Assembly: GCA_038373865.1 (NCBI GenBank)
Contig: JAXGGA010004470.1
Span: 1-64,000 of the forward strand
From: Uloborus plumipes
Taxonomy: Eukaryota; Arthropoda; Arachnida; Araneae; Uloboridae
Length of the DNA: 64,000 nt
Direction: 5' to 3'
The notes beneath the pieces are model-generated. The model saw nothing but the letters and a program-made list of their open reading frames with translations. It searched no databases and was not told the origin of the DNA. The position numbers and the translations under genes are program-made. This document shows positions 12,096 through 22,394 of this stretch, piece by piece; the first letter of the stretch is position 1; the number at the start of each line of letters is the position of its first letter.

Positions 12096-13527
12096 TTTTT
12101 GTTTAATTTGGTCCTGTGAGTTAACTATTGTACTTAGATAGAAAATTTTAGTATTTATAAGCAGGCAAATGTACACCTTAACATAAAAACAACTTTAAAC
12201 CAGCTTACAGGCATCAACTTTAAATCAGCTTTCCAAGAAAATAGTAACATCTTCCAGAATCTTTTATTACTGGTAGATTGACGTAGTCATTTCATCTAAC
12301 GTCTTACCCTTCCTAGGTTGTAGAAAATATACTAGTATTTTCTCTTGTAAAAAACATTCTACGGTATTCTTACTTACTTGGAAAGATTTCATTATTTCTG
12401 TTTTCATTTACACTCCAAGAGCGAATTTCAAACTCTGTATTTACTCTTTATAGGATTTCAAGTTTTTTTTTTAATGAATGATATAAGTCTTAAAGCAATA
12501 CTATCGCTTACAAGAGAAAAGTCTAGTACCTTTATTTTATTTTCCTAGATCCGATAAGGAAGGGACCAACGAAAAACAAAAACAAAGCAATGAAAATCCT
12601 CTGTCATTTGTTTTCTCTCTTATCGCAGTCAGTCTTATTTTTGATAAAATCAGAAGAGACCTGACGCATGCGCAAATTCGAGGAAGGTCACGCGTTAAAA
12701 TATCTAACAGTATATACGTAAAAATCACGGAAAACAAAATCACACACTTGAGAGACTGTCCGATAATAACCGGAAACTCATAATTTTCAGTATTATTCTT
12801 TCTTCTAAAATTTTACTATATTATCTCTTCTCCACCCATTCACCATTATTATAAATCCTTAAAACAAAATGTAATACGTTTAGAAGATAAAAAAGCATGA
12901 TAAAATATTGTTTTAAATATAAAATGTTTCAATTTAAGTTAGGAAAGTGACTAGAACAGTTTTTCAAAATTTTCAGCATTGATTTGTGTATATTGTGTAA
13001 TAACAATAAGAAAACGAAAAGCCACTAATTTTCTTCTTTGCAATGACAGAACACACCTTAAGGCTTATTTCAAATGCTTCCATTAATGAATAGGACCTCC
13101 GCCTCTTGATGAAAAATTCACTTAAGTAAACTCATGTTTTGCACCAGAAAAAAAAATGCGTGTCGTGTTTCATTCATTTTTTATTCAAATAAAATTACAT
13201 TATATAAATTTCACGTATTTTTTTCTTAAATCCTCATATTTTCATCGACATGTCTGATAATTTTTATAGATATTGAAAGATTTCTGCGCCCGTCATAATT
13301 TACAGAAGAAATACGTACACATGCAGATTAGTCTTAACAGTTGAACGAAAATGCGTTTTTTGAAAAGTTTGATGGCCTGTAAAACAAAAACTAGATCACA
13401 TATGGACAAAAGAATTCATATGGTTACTTACCACCATAGAAATATTAAATGCACCAAAATTTATCAAAATCGGAGGACATGGGTTACAAAATCCTGTTTT
13501 CCTGGGTGATTTGAGATGGATTGACCC

Positions 13528-14098
13528 TATATTTTTATTTCTGTTTCAGTCTCAATGTTTTAAAATCGTAATATAGCGAGACGAAAGTGTCAGGGTGTTT
13601 ATGTGCAATCTTTTTGCACCCTTAACGGGAACTGAAGCTTTAGCTTTCAAATAATTTCTCAGTAGTATACCTCGCTCTTAGTCGTATTTTTTCATATTAT
13701 TTTTCATCCAAACTAAAAAATTGTTTTAAAAAAATTGAGCTGAAAATCGTGGCAAAATTTGTGAAAACTTTCGATTTGTTTCGATTTGCTTCAACTAAAA
13801 TCATAATTTTGATTTAGTCGTCTTTCTTAACATTTATTTAATGGAATACTTGTGCTGTTTTATTTACCTAAAAAACTAAGTGAGAGATTTTAAGTTATTT
13901 TTTATGAATTTGGAAAGTGGATGATCAAAACAAAGCCTTTTTTTATGCTAAGCGCTGCATATTTTACCTCTAAATAAATAAATATATATATATTTTTGAC
14001 CTGAGCATGTATAATGCTAAAAAGTTTAAAGCAAATATAAGGCTTAAGTAATTTGTTTTTTGGAATTGTATTTAAAAAAAAAAAGAAATCTATTACAT
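13528..14098. other. AT-rich stretch, no recognisable feature
   Basis: No coding frame, repeat family or RNA gene could be supported here. Confidence 0.6.
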
Positions 14099-15056
14099 TT
14101 GAGACACAGTCATTATTTCTTTAATATTTTACTTAATTATTACATATTGACATATTTAAATTTTATTTTATTTCATCAAGTAAAAAATCATTAAAAGGTC
14201 TTTTGTAGGCATTTCAAAGATGGCTTCCTAAATCGTCATTTAAAATAATTTATGTTATTGCTGTTGAATAATTAGTGCAATTGGTTAATTAATTTTGAAA
14301 ATTAAATTGTACTACCGGAAAAATGTAATATCTTTGCTAAAGCATACTAGCAAGTAAGTTATCTTTTCTAGGGCCTTCATTTCAAAACTTTCCGGGGAGG
14401 GATTAGTCAATGGGTAAACTCAAGTACATTATATTGAGAAACAACAAAAATTGCACCCATGTATGTGCAAACCAGGGATGTCATTTCGAAATTTTCCAGG
14501 GGGGGGGGGGCAAAGGGTGCATACACAATGTAAAATGTACCAAAAAGTGGTAAAAACCACGCCCCCTTGTATGCCAATACATTGATTTCCCAAAGTCAGG
14601 GGGGCAATTGACCCCCCCTGCCCCCCCCTAAATAACGGGCCTGGTGCAAACACACATGTTTGAGACACAGTCATGATTTTTTGAATATTTTATGAAATTT
14701 TTACATGTTAATATATTTAAAATTTATTTCATTCCATCAAGTAAGAAATTATTAAAACGTCTTTTGTAGACATTTCAAAGATGGCTTCATGAATCGTCAT
14801 TTGAAATAATTTATGTTATTGCTGTTGAACAATTAGTGCAATTGGTTAATTAATTTTGAAAATTAAATTTTACTACAGGAAAAATGTGATAAAGCATACT
14901 ATAGAAGTGATCAGTGATAAAGCATACTAGAAAGTAAGCTATCTTTTTTATGCCCTTCATTTCAAAATTTTCCGGGGAGGGGTTGGTCAATGGGTAAACT
15001 CAATGTACATTTTATTGAAAAACAACAAAAATCGCACCCATGTATGTGCAAATACA
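14099..15056 (+). repeat. Direct tandem duplication of about 370-400 bases
   Basis: 14099-14470 (TTTGAGACACAGTCATTATT to CATGTATGTGCAAA) is repeated at 14657-15053 with moderate divergence. A hAT MITE sits at the join. The second copy has about 25 extra bases (GATCAGTGATAAAGC...) near 14900. Confidence 0.8.
14473..14643. mobile_element. hAT-type MITE, 171 bp, with perfect 8-base duplication
   Basis: CAGGGATGTCATTT and the inverse of CAGGCCCGTTATTT form the ends. GTGCAAAC flanks both sides (14465-14472 and 14644-14651). A poly-G run follows the left end and CCCCCC runs precede the right end. Two relatives are at 17527 and 54241. Confidence 0.85.
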
Positions 15057-15255
15057 CTGTTTTCGAAAACTTGGGAGCAATTACTCCTCATCCCCTCCGC
15101 CCACCAAATTTCTCTCATTGTAATTAGTTAGTTAGGTGAAAATTAATCATATTTTGAAATAAATTAATAGTCTGGTTATAAAATCCCGGAGTCGGAGTCG
15201 ACTATTTTTCCTCCGACTCCGCATCCCTGAAGCAACAGTAATCGATCTAACAACT

Positions 15256-16739
15256 GAATCGGTGAGAGCAAAAACCACTTCAGTCAAAAAAATTCAAAAA
15301 TTCGTTTTTCATGGAAATAAGCTCTAGAAGGCAAGATGCGTGTTGACAGCAAAAATCGCGTCAATCAGGCTAGTAGTTCCAAAGTTACGGATCCTCCCTT
15401 TTGAAAGTTGAGTGCAGAAACGACGTGAGTCCAGTGACTGACGTTGTTTATGCACCCAACGCTAGAACGAGCAAGACTTTCTAAGGGCGCGCATTCGTTC
15501 CCAACGATCTGATTTCGGTACTATTAAGAGGACGGACGATACGTAAACATAATTGGATACACCTAAAGCACTAACGCCGCCAGAATTTTCTTGGGGAGGG
15601 AGGGGGGTGATCAAAACAATCTTTTCGCGAGTAAAAGACTACTGTATTAGATTTTCAACAATGTTTAAACCAAAGTCTATGGGATGTTGCCTCTATCTCC
15701 CTTTCGCTGAGCCCCACTGTCCTGATGAATATGAAGAGTTGTGTGCTCAGACCAGTAACAGCTTACACGTCACCAAGCTACTCTCCTTGGACATAAACAA
15801 ATTTGATGATTGGTGGAAAGACTTATACAAAAAAGAAAAAAAGCTTAAACAGAGAATGACGAGGGGAAAATTTGCAGAAAGACAAAATTTAAGTTTACCT
15901 CCCACACAAGGAGTTTCTCCATAGCTTTAAGGGAAAAGGGGTTATCGCGGAGCAAAATTTCTTTGATTGAAGCTTGCTAAGCTGCTGAAGCTTACTTCCC
16001 GAAAAGTCGCTTTTGCTTCAAGCCATGCCTGTCCTTCAGGGCACGTTCCAACCAACATAAATAAAATGGAAAATATCAAGAAGGTGATTGTATGCATTCC
16101 TGAAAAAAAATTTGTGATGAACTATTTACCTGATTCAAAGGCAGACCTGATTGATAGCAGAACAGATGATCTATTTTAAGAGATGTACATACCCATATTG
16201 TTTTTGTTCCTCTTTTATTGGTTTAGATTCAGCAATCGCTTCTCAATTTTTGTAATAACCTTCCACTGTTGTTGATAACCCATACTCCTTATACTGTAAA
16301 GTTTTAAAGTTCTTTATTTCTTTTGATTTCGTAATTTTTTTTACGATGTATGAGTAAAATTGATCTGTTCTTAGAGCTTAATAATTTTTTGAAGTCATGT
16401 GTCACAATAATAAAGCAAGAGCTACTTCATATCTGATAAAATGATAAATAAATATAAACTTTTAATGCATGATAACTTTTTTCCCCAAGTGTAAAAGCTT
16501 ATTGAGTGCAAAAACAACATCAGTCCAAATTACATTTTCAATTTTGTTGAGCCCGATTTAGATTGAATCTATGTAGTTTTTGCATGATAGTAATATACAT
16601 GCATGTTATAATGCAAAAAAAAAAAAAAAATGTTCAATTATTTGAAAATTTGGAGGTATGACGTTTTTTCTCTCTCCTGAAATATTTGAAATTCTTGACT
16701 GACGTTGACGTTGTTTTTGCACTCACCGACTCATACAGT
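15256..16739. mobile_element. DNA element with GAATCGGTGAGAGCAAAAAC ends and a broken ORF
   Basis: The left end GAATCGGTGAGAGCAAAAAC continues as CACTTCAGTCAA. The right end, inverted, reads GAGTCGGTGAGTGCAAAAAC followed by AACGTCAACGTCAGTCAA. The same phrase recurs inside at about 15408, 15437 (inverse) and 16503. The interior has an in-frame coding relic (15553-16179). The target duplication is unclear. Confidence 0.6.
15553..16179 (+). pseudogene. Unrecognised coding relic with three in-frame stops
   Basis: A single reading frame of 208 codons is broken only by stops at 15922, 15928 and 15964. The first part includes YLPFAEPHCPDEYEEL and KFDDWWKDLYKKEKKLKQR; the second includes LTSRKVAFASSHACPSGHVP and ends KADLIDSRTDDLF. 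Keeping one frame across three stops suggests a once-real protein that decayed by substitution. I do not recognise the family. It lies wholly within the element at 15256-16739, so it is probably that element's own protein. Confidence 0.4.
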
Positions 16740-17039
16740 GCCTGACAGTGGTTGTCTTACATACGCCTTGCAAACCGCAGCATCGTATTCTAATTGGTTC
16801 CAGATCACTTTATTTGCATACGCATGCCTGTACCACTTTATTTGGCTCTTCAGTGAATTACTAAAAGTTAGAAATTAATGCAAATCACACAGTATATCTC
16901 ATTCTTTTTCGCGAGTTTTTTCCCCTTCTCTCTTTTATTCAATCAAAATATGCACGAACGATAATTTTGGAATTTCTGCTAATGCATGCATTAAAAGTAA
17001 TTGCTCGTAAAACTATTGAAAAAATTATCTTACAATAGC

Positions 17040-17255
17040 ACACTCTGTTGATATTACACTGTTAAAACTGCAGGTTGCACTTGGCACTTTCAAGGGTGAA
17101 ACGTTGGAGCACCAGCGGCACTCCCTGAAATGTGCCACTTGACTCCCTATGTCATCATTGAAGGTACCATTTGGCTCCCTGTGGTGCCCTATCAGTGCTC
17201 TGTGGCACCCCATGGGTAACCCATGGCACTCTATGGGTGCCATGAGGAGCCAAAT
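17040..17255. repeat. Cluster of GGCACCC / GGCTCCC repeats
   Basis: Short words such as GGCACTCCCTGA, GGCTCCCTGTGGTGCCC and TGGCACCCCATGG recur, with an inverted pair TGGCACCCCAT / ATGGGTGCCA at 17202-17243. It is an internally repetitive fragment of unknown origin. No gene. Confidence 0.45.
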
Positions 17256-17526
17256 GGCAAATATTTGTACAAAAAAATTCTGCTCTTTATTTACAAGCTG
17301 ATTAATTTCAATAAAATTTTTATCAAAAAGTATTTCCTTGTTTACTAGATGAGAATTTTCTACAATATGGACGCTATAGTAAATTTCACCAGTGCAAAAA
17401 TAAGCGATAGTAATGTTATACCGTTTTATGTTGTACTCTTTTGTGAAATACAGCTTTTTAACGAAACCTCGCTCTCAATTTTTAAAAATCTCAGTCTAAT
17501 TTCAACAGAATGTGAGATTTTCTTAC

Positions 17527-17716
17527 CAGGCCCGTCATCTCAGATTTTTCCAAGAGGAGTTGGTATCAAAGGGGGGGGGGGCGGGTCAATTGGGTATCAA
17601 ACCCAATGCAAATTTCCTTGGAAAACAGCAAAAATCACGCTCCCTTAAACACAAATACATTGATTTCTCAAAATTAGAGGGGGGCGGGGCAATTGACCCC
17701 CTAAATGACGGGCCTG
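17527..17716. mobile_element. hAT-type MITE, second copy (190 bp)
   Basis: CAGGCCCGTCAT begins it and ATGACGGGCCTG ends it, a perfect inverted pair. Flanks are TTTCTTAC and TTTCTCAT, an imperfect eight-base duplication. Internal poly-G and AATTGACCCCC words match the copies at 14473 and 54241. Confidence 0.8.
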
Positions 17717-17754
17717 TTTCTCATCCTTATTTCCCCTCTAACGGAAACTCTGCC

Positions 17755-17890
17755 CTAATTGTGTGTGTGAGTATGTTCCTTTTACAAAGCCCCCTGTGCC
17801 CCTAGTTAACGTCAGATCTTTATCAAATTTAGCAGAGGTTTTTGATGCTCAGAAATTCACATTTTTTTTTGAATATTAAAATTATCCAAA
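17755..17890 (+). repeat. Single copy of the repeat also found at 57.0-57.5 kb
   Basis: GTATGTTCCTTTTAC, GTTAACGTCAGATC and CAAATTTAGCAGAGG followed by TTTTGATGCT are in the same order as in the 57045-57500 tandem repeats. Confidence 0.5.
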
Positions 17891-18349
17891 GACGTCTAAA
17901 TTTTAATCTTGAGTGAAAAATTGCTCTTTTCTACAGGTTTATGAGAAATTTAAAGATGCTTTACTTGACACAACTTTTATTTTCTAGGTAAATAGTGCGA
18001 CGCCGCGCATCTGCTGAAAAACTACAGATTTTTCAGTGCAATGCAATATTTTTCAGTCTGAAAGATGCTCATACATTAAGCACATTTCCTTCATTAAAAT
18101 TCTGCCTGAAAATTACTTAAAAGTAATTATAATAAGAATAAATAATGACTGCCTAGCGACAAGTACAATAGTCAAGCAGTTATTAATAAGTTAAGGGCAA
18201 TTATCTGTAAACTCGGCATTTTTCATACAGAATCTGTCCGTCAATGCTTTTTTGAAATGTTCGTATAATTATAATAATATTGCCCAGGAAATGAATCTAT
18301 TTTTAATTCGAAAGAAGGTCAATTGAAGTTTGTGTTTTTCTGATAAATC

Positions 18350-18975
18350 ATGATAGGGGGTGAGTCCCCTGCCTAGTATAACTAGGCAGGGGGCTGTGCC
18401 AGGAGAATGTGTATTTGCACTTTGTTGCGTAATATCTTCAAAACTATTGGAACATAATTAATTACGAAACTACCTATAAATTTGGGCACAAATCGTGGAC
18501 AAATATGATTCAATAACTAATATGATTCATAACTAAAAAAATTGACATTAATAAAATCACTTCCCAGCGGACTGTTTTCGCAACGACCAGGATGCATACT
18601 TTCGTCACAAATGTGACTCTGAAACTAAACAAGGTATCGTTTCAATACCGTTCTCAGCAATTTCCTTATATTCACACTGATTACTATAAACTTCACGACA
18701 AAAAATATTTTAAAAGAGAAAGAGATTTTTTCCATTGGAGCTTTGAATTTGTGGCAGGGGACTGTTTGGAAAAACTCCGGACAGAATTTACACGACAATT
18801 TCAAGTTTTAGAAATACGTAATTAGATATTATTTGATAAAAATTATATAATTCCATTATTGTATTTTTAGACATTAATTGTCAAATTTATGTAGTGTTAA
18901 TAGATTTTTTGAAACATTGCCTTTAAGTGTTAAACTATTGGATTGGGATAGCCAGGGGACTGTGTTTTTAGTGCT
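18350..18975. repeat. Region with AGGGGACTGT phrases and a strong hairpin
   Basis: The phrase (C)AGGGGACTGT or a close form occurs at about 18386, 18563, 18757 and 18954. It begins with a hairpin at 18366-18392, a perfect twelve-base stem CCCCTGCCTAGT with an ATA loop. End points are not clear. No credible ORF. Confidence 0.45.
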
Positions 18976-19219
18976 TAGATAATTAAAAAAAAAAAAATAA
19001 TAAATAAATAAATAAAAATGTTATCGCTACAAATACAATTGGGCTACAAAGTATTAATGCTTTACTTGTATTAAGAGCGATAATTACTTTATTACGCTTC
19101 TTTTCTTTAAAAAAAAAAAAAAAAAAAAACTCGGTTCGGACAGCCAATTACGAGTTAACAGAGAATCGCCTTATGTAAAATTTTGCTCCTAGAAACAACA
19201 GTAAAATGGAAAATTGATA

Positions 19220-19796
19220 CAGTATAACCTCGATTTAACGATTGCCTAGGGACTGTAAAAAATTATCGTTTAGTCGACGATATCGTTAAATAGGGAAAGC
19301 ATACACAAAAGTTAAACGGATCAAACTATTGATAATTAAGTGAATGCTTACTACAAGTATATGTTATTTTGCTTCTTTAAGAGCACCAAGCATTTATATT
19401 ATTTTTTTAAAATACTTCATTGATGTTTGTGCTGTTTTCTAGAGTTGAGAAAAACAGTTTCACTTTTGTCGACTGATCACTCTCCTCTGAAGGCGCAAAA
19501 AATTTGCAATGCTGGAAGTTACTAAGGAATAAATCTTCTTACTATTGGGACATGAGGTCTAATGCTTTTGCTAGTAAAATAGTTAAAAAACAAAAATTTT
19601 TTTAAACATATACTACTGTATTTTTGATGAAAGATAAAATGGCCATGCCCGATATCATCGTTAAATCGAGGAAAGCGATCGTTAAATTGATGAAGTTTTA
19701 ACATTAAATTCAAGGCATATGAATCGGGACCGGTGAAATGTATCGTTAAATTGAGGAAATCGTTAAATCGGGAATCGTTAAATCGAAGTTATACTG
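19220..19796. mobile_element. pogo/Tigger-like MITE
   Basis: CAGTATAACCTCGATTTAAC starts it and the inverse of CAGTATAACTTCGATTTAAC ends it, with TA on both sides (19218-19219 and 19797-19798). This end type is that of pogo/Tigger elements. ATCGTTAAATYGAGG is repeated at least four times near the right end. No transposase remains. Confidence 0.8.
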
Positions 19797-20089
19797 TACT
19801 TTGAATTTGCCTCAGAGCTCACAGTAATGGAAGACCATTTCAGAGAACATGTGCGAAGAAATCTGGCCAATGACGAGAAAGATGTTTCAAATGGTACTCA
19901 AACAGGTTTGGACACAGATTAAAGAGTCACATTTCTGCTAAGCCAAGACCAATTGAATACTGTATTTTTTAAACCAGTAAAACACCTTTGGAAAAAAATT
20001 AATTTCACCTTATTAATAGGTACTATACTGCTTTTACCGAAAGAAGTATACCTAAACGCTAAACGTCCATTCTTTCGATTTAAAATTTT

Positions 20090-20278
20090 GTAATTTAATT
20101 GCTGAATCCTTGTGTAGACATCCACTAGATGGCAGCATGAATGCTAATTTCGACCGTTGACGACTAGATATGATGTCCTTGACGCTGAGAGCCTGAGAGC
20201 ACGCCGTACATTGCACAGAAGAAGCAGCTTACGATCGTTAACAACTTGTGGATTACAGTTATATCAGCACTTTCAAGG
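20090..20278 (+). promoter_or_regulatory. Presumed GST promoter and 5' leader
   Basis: This is the stretch just upstream of the GST start codon. It is less AT-rich than its surroundings and free of recognisable transposon sequence. I see no TATA box and no splice acceptor, so the transcription start cannot be placed from sequence alone. A CTCF-like site lies inside it. A TGACGCTGA near 20178 resembles an antioxidant response element but lacks the final GC. Confidence 0.4.
20122..20135 (+). promoter_or_regulatory. CTCF-consensus-like site upstream of GST
   Basis: CCACTAGATGGCAG fits the degenerate CTCF consensus CCASYAGRKGGCRS at every position and lies about 145 bases before the start codon. 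The same 14-mer with one change occurs in the SINE at 38167-38180 (reverse strand) and with one change at 56744-56757. The match is seen; binding is inference. Confidence 0.4.
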
Positions 20279-20326
20279 ATGTCTGGAACTCCCGGAATAA
20301 CTTTAGGATATTGGAATATTCGTGGT
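20279..20326 (+). CDS. GST Mu exon 1 (start codon, catalytic Tyr motif)
   Basis: Sixteen codons reading MSGTPGITLGYWNIRG, followed at once by the donor GTAAGT. The ATG context is CAAGGATGT. The exon ends on a codon boundary at the Gly of NIRG, and exon 2 resumes with LAQPIRLLL, which is the expected Mu order. Open reading frames that run past the donor are only intron read-through. Confidence 0.95.
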
Positions 20327-22361
20327 GTAAGTTCAATTTAAGTTTCAGCACTTTTATTCTTACATTTTATTTGCTGTTGTTGTTTAGAATCCGGCGCCTA
20401 GCAAATATCACCGGTTCTTTCAATTTTTTACCTTATTAATTATACCCAGTGATACAATGCCGGATCTTCACATTTCCGGAACAAAGACAAATCGTGAAGC
20501 TGCCACCTCTTATTCATCTCCCTTTCGAATTTTTACGTTCAGTTTTAACGAAAAAAACACAGAAATAGGGTGAATTTGCCTCCCCCAGAAGCCCTCCCCC
20601 AGCATGCTCCCTCCTAGATCCGGTATTGGATCGGGGCAGCTCGAGGGCCCCGATTGGATGTAGTAGTTATAATTATATATTCCCATTCCTAATTCGTCTC
20701 GTTTTGACGGGACAGGACAGTTCCGTTTTCAGATATCCTGTCCCATTGTCCTCGCACGTTTTGTGAACAGATAGAACAGAGGACTAATTACTTCAAAAAA
20801 AGTCATTAAGTGAAACTGTTAAAGCCATTTACATACTAATAAATTAAATCTTGCATAATTATTTAATATATTTCATGTTTCCTTGTGCCTAATGCACTCA
20901 TAGAAATAGCATTTTCGCTAATGACTAATTTCTGGACTAGCGAAAAAGCACAGTGGAAAAGTGTCGTCTTATTTTAAATTCTGCGAAGAATTTTAAGCTT
21001 ATTTAAAAGCTGCAAAAAATCAAATCAGCACCTCAAGCAAATTCGTACATTGAAAAACGACATCAATTCTTCAATTTTAAGTGTTTTAAAAAAGCAGTGG
21101 CCCACCCAAGATTTTCTTCTGGTAGGGGCTAGAAAGTTTTTAAAAGAACTTAGATACGTGAGAAAAGAAGAAAAATCAGTGAATTTTCTACAGACTGCAC
21201 TCCCAGATTTATGTAGATTTCTTAAAAATTCCTATTAATGAAGTCTTGTTATACAATTTTTAGTTAATTATATGCTAACTTTGAAAATTTTTAGCTAAAA
21301 ATAAAGTAGTACTCTTTCCTGTTCTCGGTATTTTTTTTTCCCTTCCCATGTATCGTACTACAAAATCAGTTTAAATTTGTAAATGATAAAAAACACACAT
21401 ACCTAAGTATGCCCAAGTTGAGAAAAAAAACACTCAGAAAAAAAACCTGCAACAAACATTATTTTCAAAAAAAAAAAGGTGTTTCCCCTGGGGTATACAA
21501 TAGGGTGGGCCGAAAATGAGTTTTTTTAAATTTCGATGATGGGTATTGCAGAAAATGTGCCATTGGGGGAGCAAAGTGCACAGAAAAAATTTGAAATTTT
21601 AGGTCAATTTCTTGATCTGCCGCAATCGCGTTGAAGTTTGGGGAAAATGCAGTTTTTTTGAGATTTTTAAGAAATTATTTAACATTTTCTTAGCACCTAA
21701 CATCCAAAAATGCATCATATATGACAAACAATGCAATAATTTTAAGAGAAATGCCCCGAAAACAGCATATCAACGTTTTGACAAAATTTATTAAAAAGGT
21801 ATGTATAAAAAAACAGGAAATTGCCAAATCTTCTACGCATTTTTGGAAAAGGAAGGAGTTATACCACAGACCTCAATTTTTTTTATGATATTTCCATGCC
21901 CCTAATGGCACTTTTTCCGCCGTTATCAGAACTAGAATTTCTTTGAAAAATAATTTGCTAAATATCTCGAAAAAACTATTTTTTTCCAAACTTCGACGCT
22001 TGCGGCAGATCAAGAAATTGACCAAAAAATTTGAAATTTTTTCTGTGCACTTTGCTCCCCCAATGTCACTTTTTCCGCAATACCCATCATCGAAATGAAA
22101 AAAAAAAGTCATTTTCGGCACACCCTAGTATTCAAGTTTCTTGGAAAGAGATTTTTGTAGCATTTTCATTTTACAAGAAGTAAGTTTCATCCATTTCGTG
22201 AAATTTCTAAAATTAATGGCCAAAAACCGTAATTAAAGTCACTAAAAAGTGACAAAGTTAGTAGCAGGATTGAACCTGTGATCTGCACGTTTCTAGCGCA
22301 ATGCTTTATCCAACCTCGCCAGTGCATCTTAGTTCTCAGGTGCTATTTATTCAAGTAATGT

Positions 22362-22394
<33 letters not shown>

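Larger units (their letters stand above)
8258..13527. mobile_element. Large foldback element A (interrupted)
   Basis: Left arm 8258-8804 plus 10335-10795; right arm about 12530-13527, its reverse complement. The ends are GGGTCATTCCATGTCAGTTC and, inverted, GGGTCAATCCATCTCAAATC. The left arm is split by the TA-flanked foldback element B. The 1.7-kb loop (about 10796-12525) holds the GGTTGTGACA phrase region. I see no transposase. The arms differ at many positions, so the inversion is not recent. Confidence 0.8.

Noticed and set aside
20178..20186. Antioxidant response element upstream of GST
   Set aside because: TGACGCTGA lacks the GC required by the TGACNNNGC core.
20248..20439. 63-codon frame overlapping GST exon 1
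   Set aside because: Different frame from the GST codons and it runs into the intron; an accidental frame.
22262..22335. Functional tRNA gene
   Set aside because: A and B boxes are good but the acceptor and T stems do not pair.
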